Source: Urbifossiella limnaea (GTDB lineage Bacteria; Planctomycetota; Planctomycetia; Gemmatales; Gemmataceae). Taken from it: a DNA stretch of 64,000 bases. The notes beneath the pieces are model-generated. The model was not told where the DNA came from. It saw only the letters and a program-made list of their open reading frames with translations, and did no database searches. Location: contig NZ_CP036273.1 in assembly GCF_007747215.1 (NCBI RefSeq), positions 3,146,322-3,210,321 on the forward strand, written 5' to 3'. Shown piece after piece: positions 57,163-64,000 of the stretch; position 1 is the first letter of the stretch, and every line of letters begins with the position of its first letter. The position numbers and the translations under genes are program-made.

Positions 57163-58770
57163 ATGGCGAAGCTGCGGATCGGCCGGGAGATCCTGAAGTC
57201 GGCGGTGGACCGAGCCATCCTGACCGAGGCCGAGCGGACCACACTCGAACGCCTCCTCGCCGGCGCCGCCGCGAAGGGGCCGGTCGCCGCCGAGATCGCC
57301 CAGATTCCGCCCCCGGCACTGCGGGCACTGCTGGACGACAGCCGGCTGTCGCCGAACCAGCGCGCCGTCATCGTCATGCACGTCCACGGCATGTCCGGGG
57401 CGAGCGGGTCGGACCGCGACCACGTCTACCAGACGGTCGTCGGTAACCCGGTCGAATTCGGCAGCACGTTCGCCATGCTCGGCACCAAGACGCCGAACGC
57501 CGAGCTGTTCCTCAACGGCCGGTGGTACCCGGTCACGCTGAACGTGCAGTTCCTGAACGACAACCGCGAGGGGAACCACCTCAGCAAGGGCGTTCTCGTC
57601 CACGGCACGCTGTCGCTGTGCGAAACGGCCTACGGCTTCAGCCGGTACGTCTACCCGGACCTGTTCCTGGACGACGCCGGCATGGCCCGCGAGCTGACGG
57701 TCCTTCAGGTGCTCAACCACTTCGGCTACCGCGGCGTGCAGGCCACGGCCGGCGAGTTCAACCTGAAGTTGCTCCGCGCCGAGCGCCACAGCCGCGAGCG
57801 CGGCAGCGTCGTGCTGGTGAGCGGCCCGGTGGTGACGATCAGCAACCGCTGGCTCCCCGGTCCGGAAAGCCGGGCGCTCGGCACCCTGGAGATGCCGCGC
57901 CGCTGCGTCGTGGAGGCCGAACTGGAAGTGGCGGAGGAGCAGCGGAACTACTACGCCCCCTACGGCGGCAGCCAGGAGGGGATGAGCCGGCTGCCGTTCG
58001 TCCGCGTGTTCAGCCTCGACACCAAGCAGTACGTCTACGCCGACGTGGACGACGTGCGCCCCTGCGAGTTCGACGAGGAGGCGATGGGGAAACTCCACCT
58101 CCCCGGCGAGATGCTCGGCATCCTCTCGCGGGTGTTCAACACCCCGGTCGAGGGGCTGTTCGGCGACGTGATCAAGGGGAAGCACGGCGGCGTGGTGATC
58201 CTCGCGGCCGGCAACCCCGGCGTCGGCAAGACGCTGACCGCCGAGGTGTACGCCGAGCAGACGCGGCGGCCGCTGTACGTGCTGGAGCTGGGCGAGCTCG
58301 GCACCAACGTGCAGCAGCTGGAGGAGAACCTGAACCGCGTGTTCGACCGCGTCGCCCGGTGGAACGCGGTGTTGCAGTTTGACGAGTGCGAAATCTTCCT
58401 TTCGCAGCGCGGCGAGGACCTGGAGCGGAGCGCGATCGTCGGCAGCTTCCTGCGGCTGCTGGACTACTACCAGGGCATCCTGTTCCTGACGACGAACCGC
58501 GCCGACGTGCTGGACCACGCGGTCCGCAGCCGGGTGATGCTGCGACTCGACTACCCGGACCTGGACCAGGCGGCGCGGGCGGTGATCTGGCGGACGATGC
58601 TGACGGCCGCGGGCTTGAGTCTTATCGACGGGGCGGTGATGGAACTGGCCGAGACGATACTGAACGGCCGGCAGATCCGCAACCTGACGCGGCTGGCGAA
58701 GATTCTGTACCCGGGCGGCGTCGTGACGCTGGACCAGATGCGCGGCGTGCTGCGGTACGGGTGCGCGTGA
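57163..58770 (+). CDS. AAA+ ATPase with large unrecognised N-terminal domain
   Basis: A 535-residue soluble protein. The first 340 residues are not recognised but include VGNPVEFGSTFAMLGTKTPN and a beta-rich part. The AAA core has Walker A GNPGVGKT (350-357), Walker B VLQFDECEIFL (403-413), sensor 1 LTTNR and arginine-finger region VRSRVMLRLDYPD. The single AAA module with an N-terminal domain resembles eukaryote-like AAA proteins (fungal TOB3-like), possibly protein remodelling. GAGG before ATG 57163 supports the start over GTG 57154. Confidence 0.85.
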   Translation: MAKLRIGREILKSAVDRAILTEAERTTLERLLAGAAAKGPVAAEIAQIPPPALRALLDDSRLSPNQRAVIVMHVHGMSGASGSDRDHVYQTVVGNPVEFGSTFAMLGTKTPNAELFLNGRWYPVTLNVQFLNDNREGNHLSKGVLVHGTLSLCETAYGFSRYVYPDLFLDDAGMARELTVLQVLNHFGYRGVQATAGEFNLKLLRAERHSRERGSVVLVSGPVVTISNRWLPGPESRALGTLEMPRRCVVEAELEVAEEQRNYYAPYGGSQEGMSRLPFVRVFSLDTKQYVYADVDDVRPCEFDEEAMGKLHLPGEMLGILSRVFNTPVEGLFGDVIKGKHGGVVILAAGNPGVGKTLTAEVYAEQTRRPLYVLELGELGTNVQQLEENLNRVFDRVARWNAVLQFDECEIFLSQRGEDLERSAIVGSFLRLLDYYQGILFLTTNRADVLDHAVRSRVMLRLDYPDLDQAARAVIWRTMLTAAGLSLIDGAVMELAETILNGRQIRNLTRLAKILYPGGVVTLDQMRGVLRYGCA

Positions 58771-58775
58771 CCTGC

Positions 58776-58825
58776 GCAGCCGCTTGCGGCTTCGCGCCGG
58801 GCAACGCGGAGCCGCAAGCGGCTGC
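58776..58825. repeat. 21-base inverted repeat after the AAA+ gene
   Basis: Arms 58776-58796 and 58805-58825 are complementary apart from one G-T pair. The core AGCCGCTTGCGGC matches the element at 46747. It lies six bases after the stop of the AAA+ gene and may end its transcript before the tRNA promoter. Confidence 0.72.
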
Positions 58826-58842
58826 ACTTCTCGCTGACCCTC

Positions 58843-58870
58843 TTGATTCGCGGCGGGAACCCGCCATAAT
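58843..58870 (+). promoter_or_regulatory. Promoter of tRNA-Leu
   Basis: TTGATT (58843-58848) and CATAAT (58865-58870) are separated by 16 bases and lie 12 bases before the mature tRNA 5' end. Confidence 0.6.
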
Positions 58871-58882
58871 TTCAGGAGCCGA

Positions 58883-58966
58883 GCCCAGGTGGCGGAATTG
58901 GCAGACGCACCAGCTTGAGGGGCTGGCGGTAGCAATACCGTGCAGGTTCAAGTCCTGTCCTGGGCA
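58883..58966 (+). tRNA. tRNA-Leu (anticodon GAG)
   Basis: An 84-base class II tRNA. Acceptor GCCCAGG pairs with CCTGGGC, with discriminator A. The anticodon stem CCAGC/GCTGG carries loop TTGAGGG (anticodon GAG), a long variable arm follows, and the T loop is TTCAAGT. No CCA is encoded. It reads CUC/CUU leucine codons. A clean promoter lies upstream and a terminator downstream. Confidence 0.95.
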
Positions 58967-58972
58967 CACCGA

Positions 58973-59007
58973 AAAGCCCACCCGTTCCGACGGGTGGGCT
59001 TTCTTCG
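58973..59007. terminator. Bidirectional terminator after tRNA-Leu
   Basis: A 13-base perfect stem AAAGCCCACCCGT / ACGGGTGGGCTTT with loop TCCG (58973-59002) is followed by CTTCGTT on the plus strand and by TTTTCGG on the minus strand. It serves both the tRNA and the convergent membrane protein gene. Confidence 0.88.
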
Positions 59008-60444
59008 TTACCGCAGTTCCACGACGGAGCCGTCGGGCCGCACCTCGAACGTGATCCCCGCCAGGAACTGCGGGTATCGCCACTCCTTCATCGCGGGTTC
59101 GTCGCCGACCAGATTCACGCGGTCGTTCCACATCCACGTCGCCGGCACGTTCGCCCCGCGGCCGTGGACCCACACGCACCACACGGTCGTCGCCGCGAGC
59201 GCGGCCAACGCCAACGCCCGGCGGCCGCGTCCGTCGTCGGCCAGCATCCCGCGCACGGCGAGCACCGTGAGCAACACGAACCACGGCAGCACGTCGCAGA
59301 AGTAGCGCGGCCCGTAGCTCCATCCGGCGTACCAGCCGACGTAGCACGAGAACACCGCGGTATGCACGCCGACCGCGAGGAGCGCCGGCGCCAACAGCGG
59401 CCGGTCGGGAAGCGTGCCGCGGAAGGCGACGAGCATTCCGGCGACGACGACCAGAAACGGGCAGTACACCAGCAGCCCGCGGCTCGGCGACAGCATCAGC
59501 CAGAAGAACCGCTCGGCCACGTCGCGGCCGTCGATCATCCCCGCCGTGTACACCGACGGCGGCGTCGGCGTGCCGAAGTAGACCAGGCTCGCGGCGACCA
59601 TCACAGCCACCCAGCTGCCGCCGCCGAGAATCAGGAACGCCAGCTGACGGCGGTTCCACACCAGCATGTAAGCGCCGACCGCGAGCCCGGAAATGGCCAG
59701 GTGCTGGCGGCAGAACGCGGCCCAGAACAGGCACGTCCCCACGCCGACGCCGAGGATCAGGTCGGAGCGCCACGTCGGTCGCGCGACACGCCGCCCGGCG
59801 AGCAGCAGCCCGATTGCCGCGCTGAGCCACACCGCGGCCCACGTGTGCGACCACAGCGACCGGGCCAGCGTGCTCCACACCGGCGAGCCGAACGCGAAGC
59901 CGACCGCGACGAGCGCCGCCGCCCACGTCGGCAGAACGGCCCGGCCGACGAGGTACAACAGCACGACGAGTAGCGCCCCGACCCGCGCCGCGACGCGCGT
60001 CTGAATCTCGCACTCGTTCGAGTAGCTGAGGTGGCCGTCGGCGTCGAGCGCGGACAGCCCGCGGGCGGAGTAGTGCTTGACCCACGGAACCGACAGCAGG
60101 ACGGAACCGTAGGGGTAGCCATAGTACAGGCGGCCCGAGCCCGCCGGGTGCGGCACGACGTGATACGGCAGGTCGCCGGCGGCCTGGTAGCCCGGGAGCG
60201 ATCCCCGCGCGGCGGCGTCCGTCGGCACGGTGGCGGTCATGTCGGGCGAGCCGGTCTTCGCGAGTGTCTCGGCGACGGCCATCGAGTACGCCGAGTCGCA
60301 CACCTGGGGCACGCCCGTCGAGCCGCGGTAGACGGCGTGCGACGCCCAGAACAGGGCGTAGATCACGACCGCATCGACGGCGAGCCGACCGAGCCTCGTC
60401 GGCGACAGCTTGGGCGAGCGGAGGCGGACGGGCGACGGCGTCAT
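59008..60444 (-). CDS. Multi-pass membrane protein, GT-C-type glycosyltransferase-like
   Basis: A 478-residue protein with about ten membrane helices. An early VCDSAYSMAVAETL loop, YGYPYGSVLLSVPW and the late CYVGWYAGWSYGPRYFCDVLPWFVLL segment recall GT-C mannosyl- or arabinosyltransferase-like proteins, but no metal-binding loop motif is certain. Its ATG overlaps the stop of the upstream GT4-like gene (60441-60444), so it joins the surface-glycan operon. It could use a lipid-linked sugar donor. Confidence 0.78.
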   Translation of the reverse strand: MTPSPVRLRSPKLSPTRLGRLAVDAVVIYALFWASHAVYRGSTGVPQVCDSAYSMAVAETLAKTGSPDMTATVPTDAAARGSLPGYQAAGDLPYHVVPHPAGSGRLYYGYPYGSVLLSVPWVKHYSARGLSALDADGHLSYSNECEIQTRVAARVGALLVVLLYLVGRAVLPTWAAALVAVGFAFGSPVWSTLARSLWSHTWAAVWLSAAIGLLLAGRRVARPTWRSDLILGVGVGTCLFWAAFCRQHLAISGLAVGAYMLVWNRRQLAFLILGGGSWVAVMVAASLVYFGTPTPPSVYTAGMIDGRDVAERFFWLMLSPSRGLLVYCPFLVVVAGMLVAFRGTLPDRPLLAPALLAVGVHTAVFSCYVGWYAGWSYGPRYFCDVLPWFVLLTVLAVRGMLADDGRGRRALALAALAATTVWCVWVHGRGANVPATWMWNDRVNLVGDEPAMKEWRYPQFLAGITFEVRPDGSVVELR

Positions 60445-62069
60445 ACGGCCCCTCGGAGTACGTCGAGCCGCGCCGTCATTCGTGCGCCGGCGGCCGCGGG
60501 CGAGAGCAACTCGCGCAGTTCACTGCGGCCGCGCTCGGCCTTCGCACGCGCCTCCGCCGGATGGTCGAAAACGCGGCGCAGCAACTCGGCGGCGTGCGCC
60601 ACCGACGGCTCGGCCCAGACGCAGCCCTTCGGGTACGGCGGCGTGTCGTCCTCGATCACGGTCCGGGTGTAGTCCACGAGGAAGCTGTTCTCCGGCGTCA
60701 TGAAGTCGAGGTTGCCGGAGTAGCCGGTAGCGATCGTCGGCTTGCCCAACAGCATCGCCTCGGCCATGGTCAGGCCGAAGCCCTCGGAGCGGTGCAGCGA
60801 GGCGTAGGCGTCCGCGGCGTTCATGAGCCCCAGCAACTCGTCGCGGCTCAAATTCTTGTCGATCAGTCGAACGCCGGCGTCGCGCGCCGCGGTGCGGAGT
60901 TCGCGCCACCAGTCGGGGTAGAACTCGCCCTGCGGGCTCACCTTGATCGCCAGCTCGACCGGCTCGTCGGGCCGGAACGCCCGCCGGAACGCCCGGATGA
61001 GAGCAACCGGGTTCTTCCGCGGCAGCCGGCTGTTCATGTCGAACACGAACAGAAACGTGAACCGGTCCGGCGACAGCCCGAAGTGCGTCTTGGGCCGTGG
61101 CGTGAACGCCGGCAGTCGCACCGCGGGGAGCATGGGGTACACCGGCTTGCCGAGCACGCGGAGGGCGTCGGCGATGAACCGCGTCGGCGCCCACACCTCG
61201 TCCACGTCGCGGCCGCGGTCGTGCCACGCGGCGGGCACTTCCTCCAGCTCCCAGAACCACACGGCCACGCGCTTCACGCCGGGTCGCGGGTGGAGGCCGG
61301 CGAGGCGGTACGCTTCGGGCACCGGCATGTCGAGGCCGGCGTTCAGCACCGTGACCGGGTGCGGTTCGAGCGACAGGAACGCGCCGCGGCGGCGGCCGTC
61401 GCGGTTGTTGCGGGTGGGGATGTCGCGCAGGGTCAGCGGCACGCCGACGGCCGCGAACGACTCGGCGACCCCGACCGCGGCCTGCTGGAGGCCGGAGACG
61501 TAGCGGAACAGGCCGAGCAGGTTCACGCCGTCGCCGCGGGCCGGGGGGAGGTCGCGCGGCAGCGTGGCGCGGCGGAGCCATCCGCTCTGGACGCCGTACT
61601 TCGCGGTGAGCCACTGCTTGAACGGTTCCCACCCCGCGGGCGTGAGCGCGTCCGGCTGCGCGGCCTGCCACTCGGGCTGCACCAGATACGTGGCCACGAG
61701 CCCGCGGTCGGGGGTCGCGTCGAGTTCGCGGAGGTACGCGAGTAGGTCGAGCGGTTGTGCGGGGATCGCGTCCCAACCGTGGTCGGCGTGCCAGCGCAAG
61801 AACGCGCCGCGCTGCGCCGGCGTGAGGCCGAGCGGGAAGTGCGTGCGGAGGTCGTCGCGCAGCTCGTAGAGCTGCTCGCCGCGGGCCGCGTCGCCGGTGC
61901 CGGTCGGCGGGGCGCCGAGGGCGCGGGTCACCAGCTCGGTGTCGGTCAGGTCGAAGAAGTGTTCGCGCCGCTCCCCGGCGAGCGCCAGCCGGACTCGCCG
62001 GCGGGCGGCGCGCGCGCACCGGCCCAGGCGGACGAGCAGGGGTGACAGTGGGGTGACACTCGGCGACAC
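60441..62069 (-). CDS. Family 1/4 (GT-B) glycosyltransferase
   Basis: A 542-residue glycosyltransferase. The C-terminal half has the GT4 donor-site features FVFDMNSRLPRKNPVALIRAF, LIDKNLSRDELLGLMNAADAYASLHRSEGFGLTMAEAML (E-x7-E motif) and GKPTIATGYSGNLDFM. The first 180 residues are a separate helical segment not seen in minimal GT4 proteins. The GTG start has GGAG upstream. It lies ten bases from the preceding glycosyltransferase gene. The donor sugar is unknown; product is probably a surface glycan. Confidence 0.87.
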   Translation of the reverse strand: MSPSVTPLSPLLVRLGRCARAARRRVRLALAGERREHFFDLTDTELVTRALGAPPTGTGDAARGEQLYELRDDLRTHFPLGLTPAQRGAFLRWHADHGWDAIPAQPLDLLAYLRELDATPDRGLVATYLVQPEWQAAQPDALTPAGWEPFKQWLTAKYGVQSGWLRRATLPRDLPPARGDGVNLLGLFRYVSGLQQAAVGVAESFAAVGVPLTLRDIPTRNNRDGRRRGAFLSLEPHPVTVLNAGLDMPVPEAYRLAGLHPRPGVKRVAVWFWELEEVPAAWHDRGRDVDEVWAPTRFIADALRVLGKPVYPMLPAVRLPAFTPRPKTHFGLSPDRFTFLFVFDMNSRLPRKNPVALIRAFRRAFRPDEPVELAIKVSPQGEFYPDWWRELRTAARDAGVRLIDKNLSRDELLGLMNAADAYASLHRSEGFGLTMAEAMLLGKPTIATGYSGNLDFMTPENSFLVDYTRTVIEDDTPPYPKGCVWAEPSVAHAAELLRRVFDHPAEARAKAERGRSELRELLSPAAAGARMTARLDVLRGAV

Positions 62070-62079
62070 GTCCGGCTCC

Positions 62080-64000
62080 TCAGGCGGCCCGCCGGGCGGC
62101 GGTGGGCGGCGCCGCGAGTGGCGTTCGAGCCCGCGGCCCCTGCCGGGCGGCGGACAGGATCACCGCGGCGTAGCGGTCGAGCATTTCGTTCTGCGTCAGG
62201 TGTAAGTCGAACGCGGCCCGCGACTCGGCGGCCATCTTCGCACGCAGGCCCGGGTTCGCGAGCACCTCGCGCATCCGCTCGGCGAGGCCGGCGGCGTCGC
62301 CGAACTCGAAGCGGAGGGCGTTCGCGCCCCAGAACACTTGCTCCGGTACGCCGTGAACGGGTGTCGAGAGAATGGGCAGCCCGAACGCCTCGGCTTCGAG
62401 TACCGCCCGGCTGAACGTCTCCATGTGGGACGTGCAGACGAACACGTCCGCGGCGCGGAGGTAGTCCGTCACACGGTCCGTCTCGGGCACCAGGTTCACC
62501 ATGCCGTCGAGACAGTGGCGGCGAACCAGCTCGCGGCAGTAGTCGGCGTACGGGATGCCGCTGCGGAGGCCGACCAGGTCGCAGGCGAAGTCGGTACGCT
62601 CGCGCGCCAGCCGCGCCGCGGCCTCGATCAGCGTGTGCTGCCCCTTCCGCTCGCAGACCGTGCCGACGGCGAGGAAGCGGACGGGGCCGGCGGGAAGTTT
62701 CCGGACCGGCGGGAAGGCAGCCGGGTCGAGCCCGTTGTGGATCACGCGGACGTTGCCGCGCGTGTTCAGGTGTGTGAACAGCGCCGCGGTGTCGTGCGAC
62801 GCGGGGATGACGCGCGCCGCCAACGCGAACGCCAGTTCGACGCGCATCCGCGCGAACGGCGGGAACAGCCGCACCAGGGTTTCCCGCGAGTAGCTTTCGT
62901 GGATGATCCACACCGCGGGGATGCCGGCCCGCGCGGCGGCTTCCACGAGCGGAAAGGTCGTCAGCGTGTTGGCGATCACCACTTCGGGGCGGTGCTGCCT
63001 CAGGACGGCGTCGGCCGTGCGGCGGGCGGCGCGGTACTCGGCGGGCGTCCACAGGCCGTCCACGAACCGGCGGCTCTGCGGCGTCTCGCGCACGTCCACG
63101 GGGATGCCGGCGTCGGCGTACACCGCCGCCCCCGGGCCGCCGAACGGCGACACGATCACGGGGGCGAGCGCGCCGCGGTCGCGCAGGCCCAGCACGATCT
63201 CGGACAGGTAGCGGGGCGCGCCCTCGGGGTTGTTCAGGTTGTGGGCCACGACCAGCGCCCTCACCGCCGGCCGCGTCGCCTCCGACGGCAGTGACAACGG
63301 GGCGTCACAGACCGGCTTCCACGGCGTGCGTTCGGAGCAGTTCGGGTTGTGGTACGGGTCGAGCAGCCGGCCGTGGGCGCGCCTCAGCGACAGGAGTTCC
63401 GACGGCAGGAACTCCGGCGGCGCGGCGCCCGTTCGCTTCAGTTCCGCACCCGGTACGACGGCGCAGCGGAGCCCGCGGCCACGCACGCGGAGCGAAAAGT
63501 CCACGTCCCACAGCGAGTGCGGGTAGCGGCGGGCGTCGAACCCGCCGAGTTGCTCGAACGTGTCGCGCCGCGTCAGGAGGCAGCGGCCGCTCACGACCGA
63601 CACGGTCCGCGTCACCTCGGCGAGGAAGTAGTAGCTGATCGCGGTCGGCTCCAGCCCCGCGAACGCCGGCGCGGGGGCGATGCCGTCGCGCATCCCGGTC
63701 ACGATCCCGGCGTCTATTCCGGCCCCGGTCGCGTCCACGATTCGGCCGCCGACGGCGCCGACGCCGGGAATTCGGAGGTTCGCTACGAGCCGCGACAGCC
63801 AGCGCGGGTCGGTCGGTTCGCAGCCGGCTTCGAGGAACAGGAGTAGGTCTTCCGTGCGGCCCGCGGCCATGCGGTTGAGCCGCTCGGCGGGCGGGTCGCG
63901 GTCGATCACCAGGTAGTCGGTGAAACCGCGGTACGCCGTCGTCTGCCGCAGCGCTCGCACCGTGCGCCGGGCAGCCTCGGCCTCGCCGCTCACGACCACC
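62080..64000 (-). CDS. Two-domain glycosyltransferase (GT2 + GT4), 5' end beyond window
   Basis: At least 640 residues are visible; the open frame runs off the window so the start is unseen. The visible N-terminal part is a GT2-type domain (LLFLEAGCEPTDPRWLSRLV, GGRIVD, SGRCLLTRRDTFEQLGGFD and a LWDVDFSLRVRGRGLR acceptor motif), followed from about 245 by a GT4/GT-B domain (VVAHNLNNPEGAPRYLSEI, VGTVCERKGQHTLIEAAARL, ADVFVCTSHMETFSRAVLEAEAFGLPIL). Two sugars may be added in sequence by one chain. It is the most upstream visible gene of the glycan operon. Confidence 0.85.
   Translation of the reverse strand, partial: VVVSGEAEAARRTVRALRQTTAYRGFTDYLVIDRDPPAERLNRMAAGRTEDLLLFLEAGCEPTDPRWLSRLVANLRIPGVGAVGGRIVDATGAGIDAGIVTGMRDGIAPAPAFAGLEPTAISYYFLAEVTRTVSVVSGRCLLTRRDTFEQLGGFDARRYPHSLWDVDFSLRVRGRGLRCAVVPGAELKRTGAAPPEFLPSELLSLRRAHGRLLDPYHNPNCSERTPWKPVCDAPLSLPSEATRPAVRALVVAHNLNNPEGAPRYLSEIVLGLRDRGALAPVIVSPFGGPGAAVYADAGIPVDVRETPQSRRFVDGLWTPAEYRAARRTADAVLRQHRPEVVIANTLTTFPLVEAAARAGIPAVWIIHESYSRETLVRLFPPFARMRVELAFALAARVIPASHDTAALFTHLNTRGNVRVIHNGLDPAAFPPVRKLPAGPVRFLAVGTVCERKGQHTLIEAAARLARERTDFACDLVGLRSGIPYADYCRELVRRHCLDGMVNLVPETDRVTDYLRAADVFVCTSHMETFSRAVLEAEAFGLPILSTPVHGVPEQVFWGANALRFEFGDAAGLAERMREVLANPGLRAKMAAESRAAFDLHLTQNEMLDRYAAVILSAARQGPRARTPLAAPPTAARRAA

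Noticed and set aside
1-64000. CRISPR arrays, rRNA genes or complete transposons
   Set aside because: No regularly spaced repeats, rRNA sequence, transposase or integrase motifs were found on either strand.

Overview
The window is about 64 kb of very GC-rich, gene-dense chromosome from a planctomycete, most likely of the family Gemmataceae. The evidence is a TIGR02996-type N-terminal repeat-companion domain (6274), a DUF1559 pseudopilin-like protein (20491), planctomycete cytochrome-c / DUF1549 / DUF1553 and DUF1501 proteins (44167-46701 and 42656-44128), two PVC-type CxxCH haem proteins (22468-25815 and 46799-51259) and a fused AroDE (2637-4181). No plasmid, prophage, CRISPR array or complete insertion sequence is visible. 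Assignments come from reading motifs by eye; no database search was run.

Layout. 0-9 kb: a membrane protein, a roughly 600-base gene-poor stretch holding a 3' fragment of tRNA-Pro, then aroDE with an alpha/beta hydrolase, rpmG, a GT2 glycosyltransferase overlapping a polysaccharide deacetylase, an LRR protein and a rhomboid protease. 9-15 kb: the arginine cluster argB-argD-argF followed by rph, then a hypothetical gene divergent from trpS. 15-22.4 kb: a membrane Ser/Thr kinase, a murB-like gene with an FtsQ-like POTRA gene, a copper-handling pair (CopD-like and Csp-like), a DUF1559 protein behind a clear sigma70-type promoter, and a seven-blade WD40 protein. 22.4-26.8 kb: an SGNH/PVC haem protein and a GH16 glucanase.

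The most unusual region is 26.8-39.8 kb on the minus strand. It is a tightly packed run of rtcA, a radical-SAM activase-like gene, a 355-aa unknown, a 190-aa coiled-coil protein, a soluble FtsH-like AAA+ metallopeptidase, an 87-aa protein, two giant tandem paralogues (1159 and 1131 aa) and a 75-aa membrane protein. Gaps are 10-46 bases and there are two ATGA overlaps. I infer one multi-protein system that resembles the loci described in comparative genomics as FtsH ternary (conflict-type) systems. No vWA or MoxR gene is present in the window, so the assignment is tentative.

39.9-52.5 kb holds DUF2293 and PhyH genes, then a minus-strand block for exported catabolism: a ROK repressor with a repeated TTTACAAA-type operator, a 1486-aa ThuA/dehydrogenase/cytochrome fusion, a PSCyt/DUF1553 protein, a DUF1501 protein and a metallophosphoesterase. 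52.5-64 kb holds a sulfotransferase, DUF4112, DUF3817, sialidase, alpha/beta hydrolase and AAA+ ATPase genes, an intact tRNA-Leu(GAG) with promoter and terminator, and a three-gene glycosyltransferase operon cut by the window edge. Several strong intergenic hairpins belong to two recurring sequence families.
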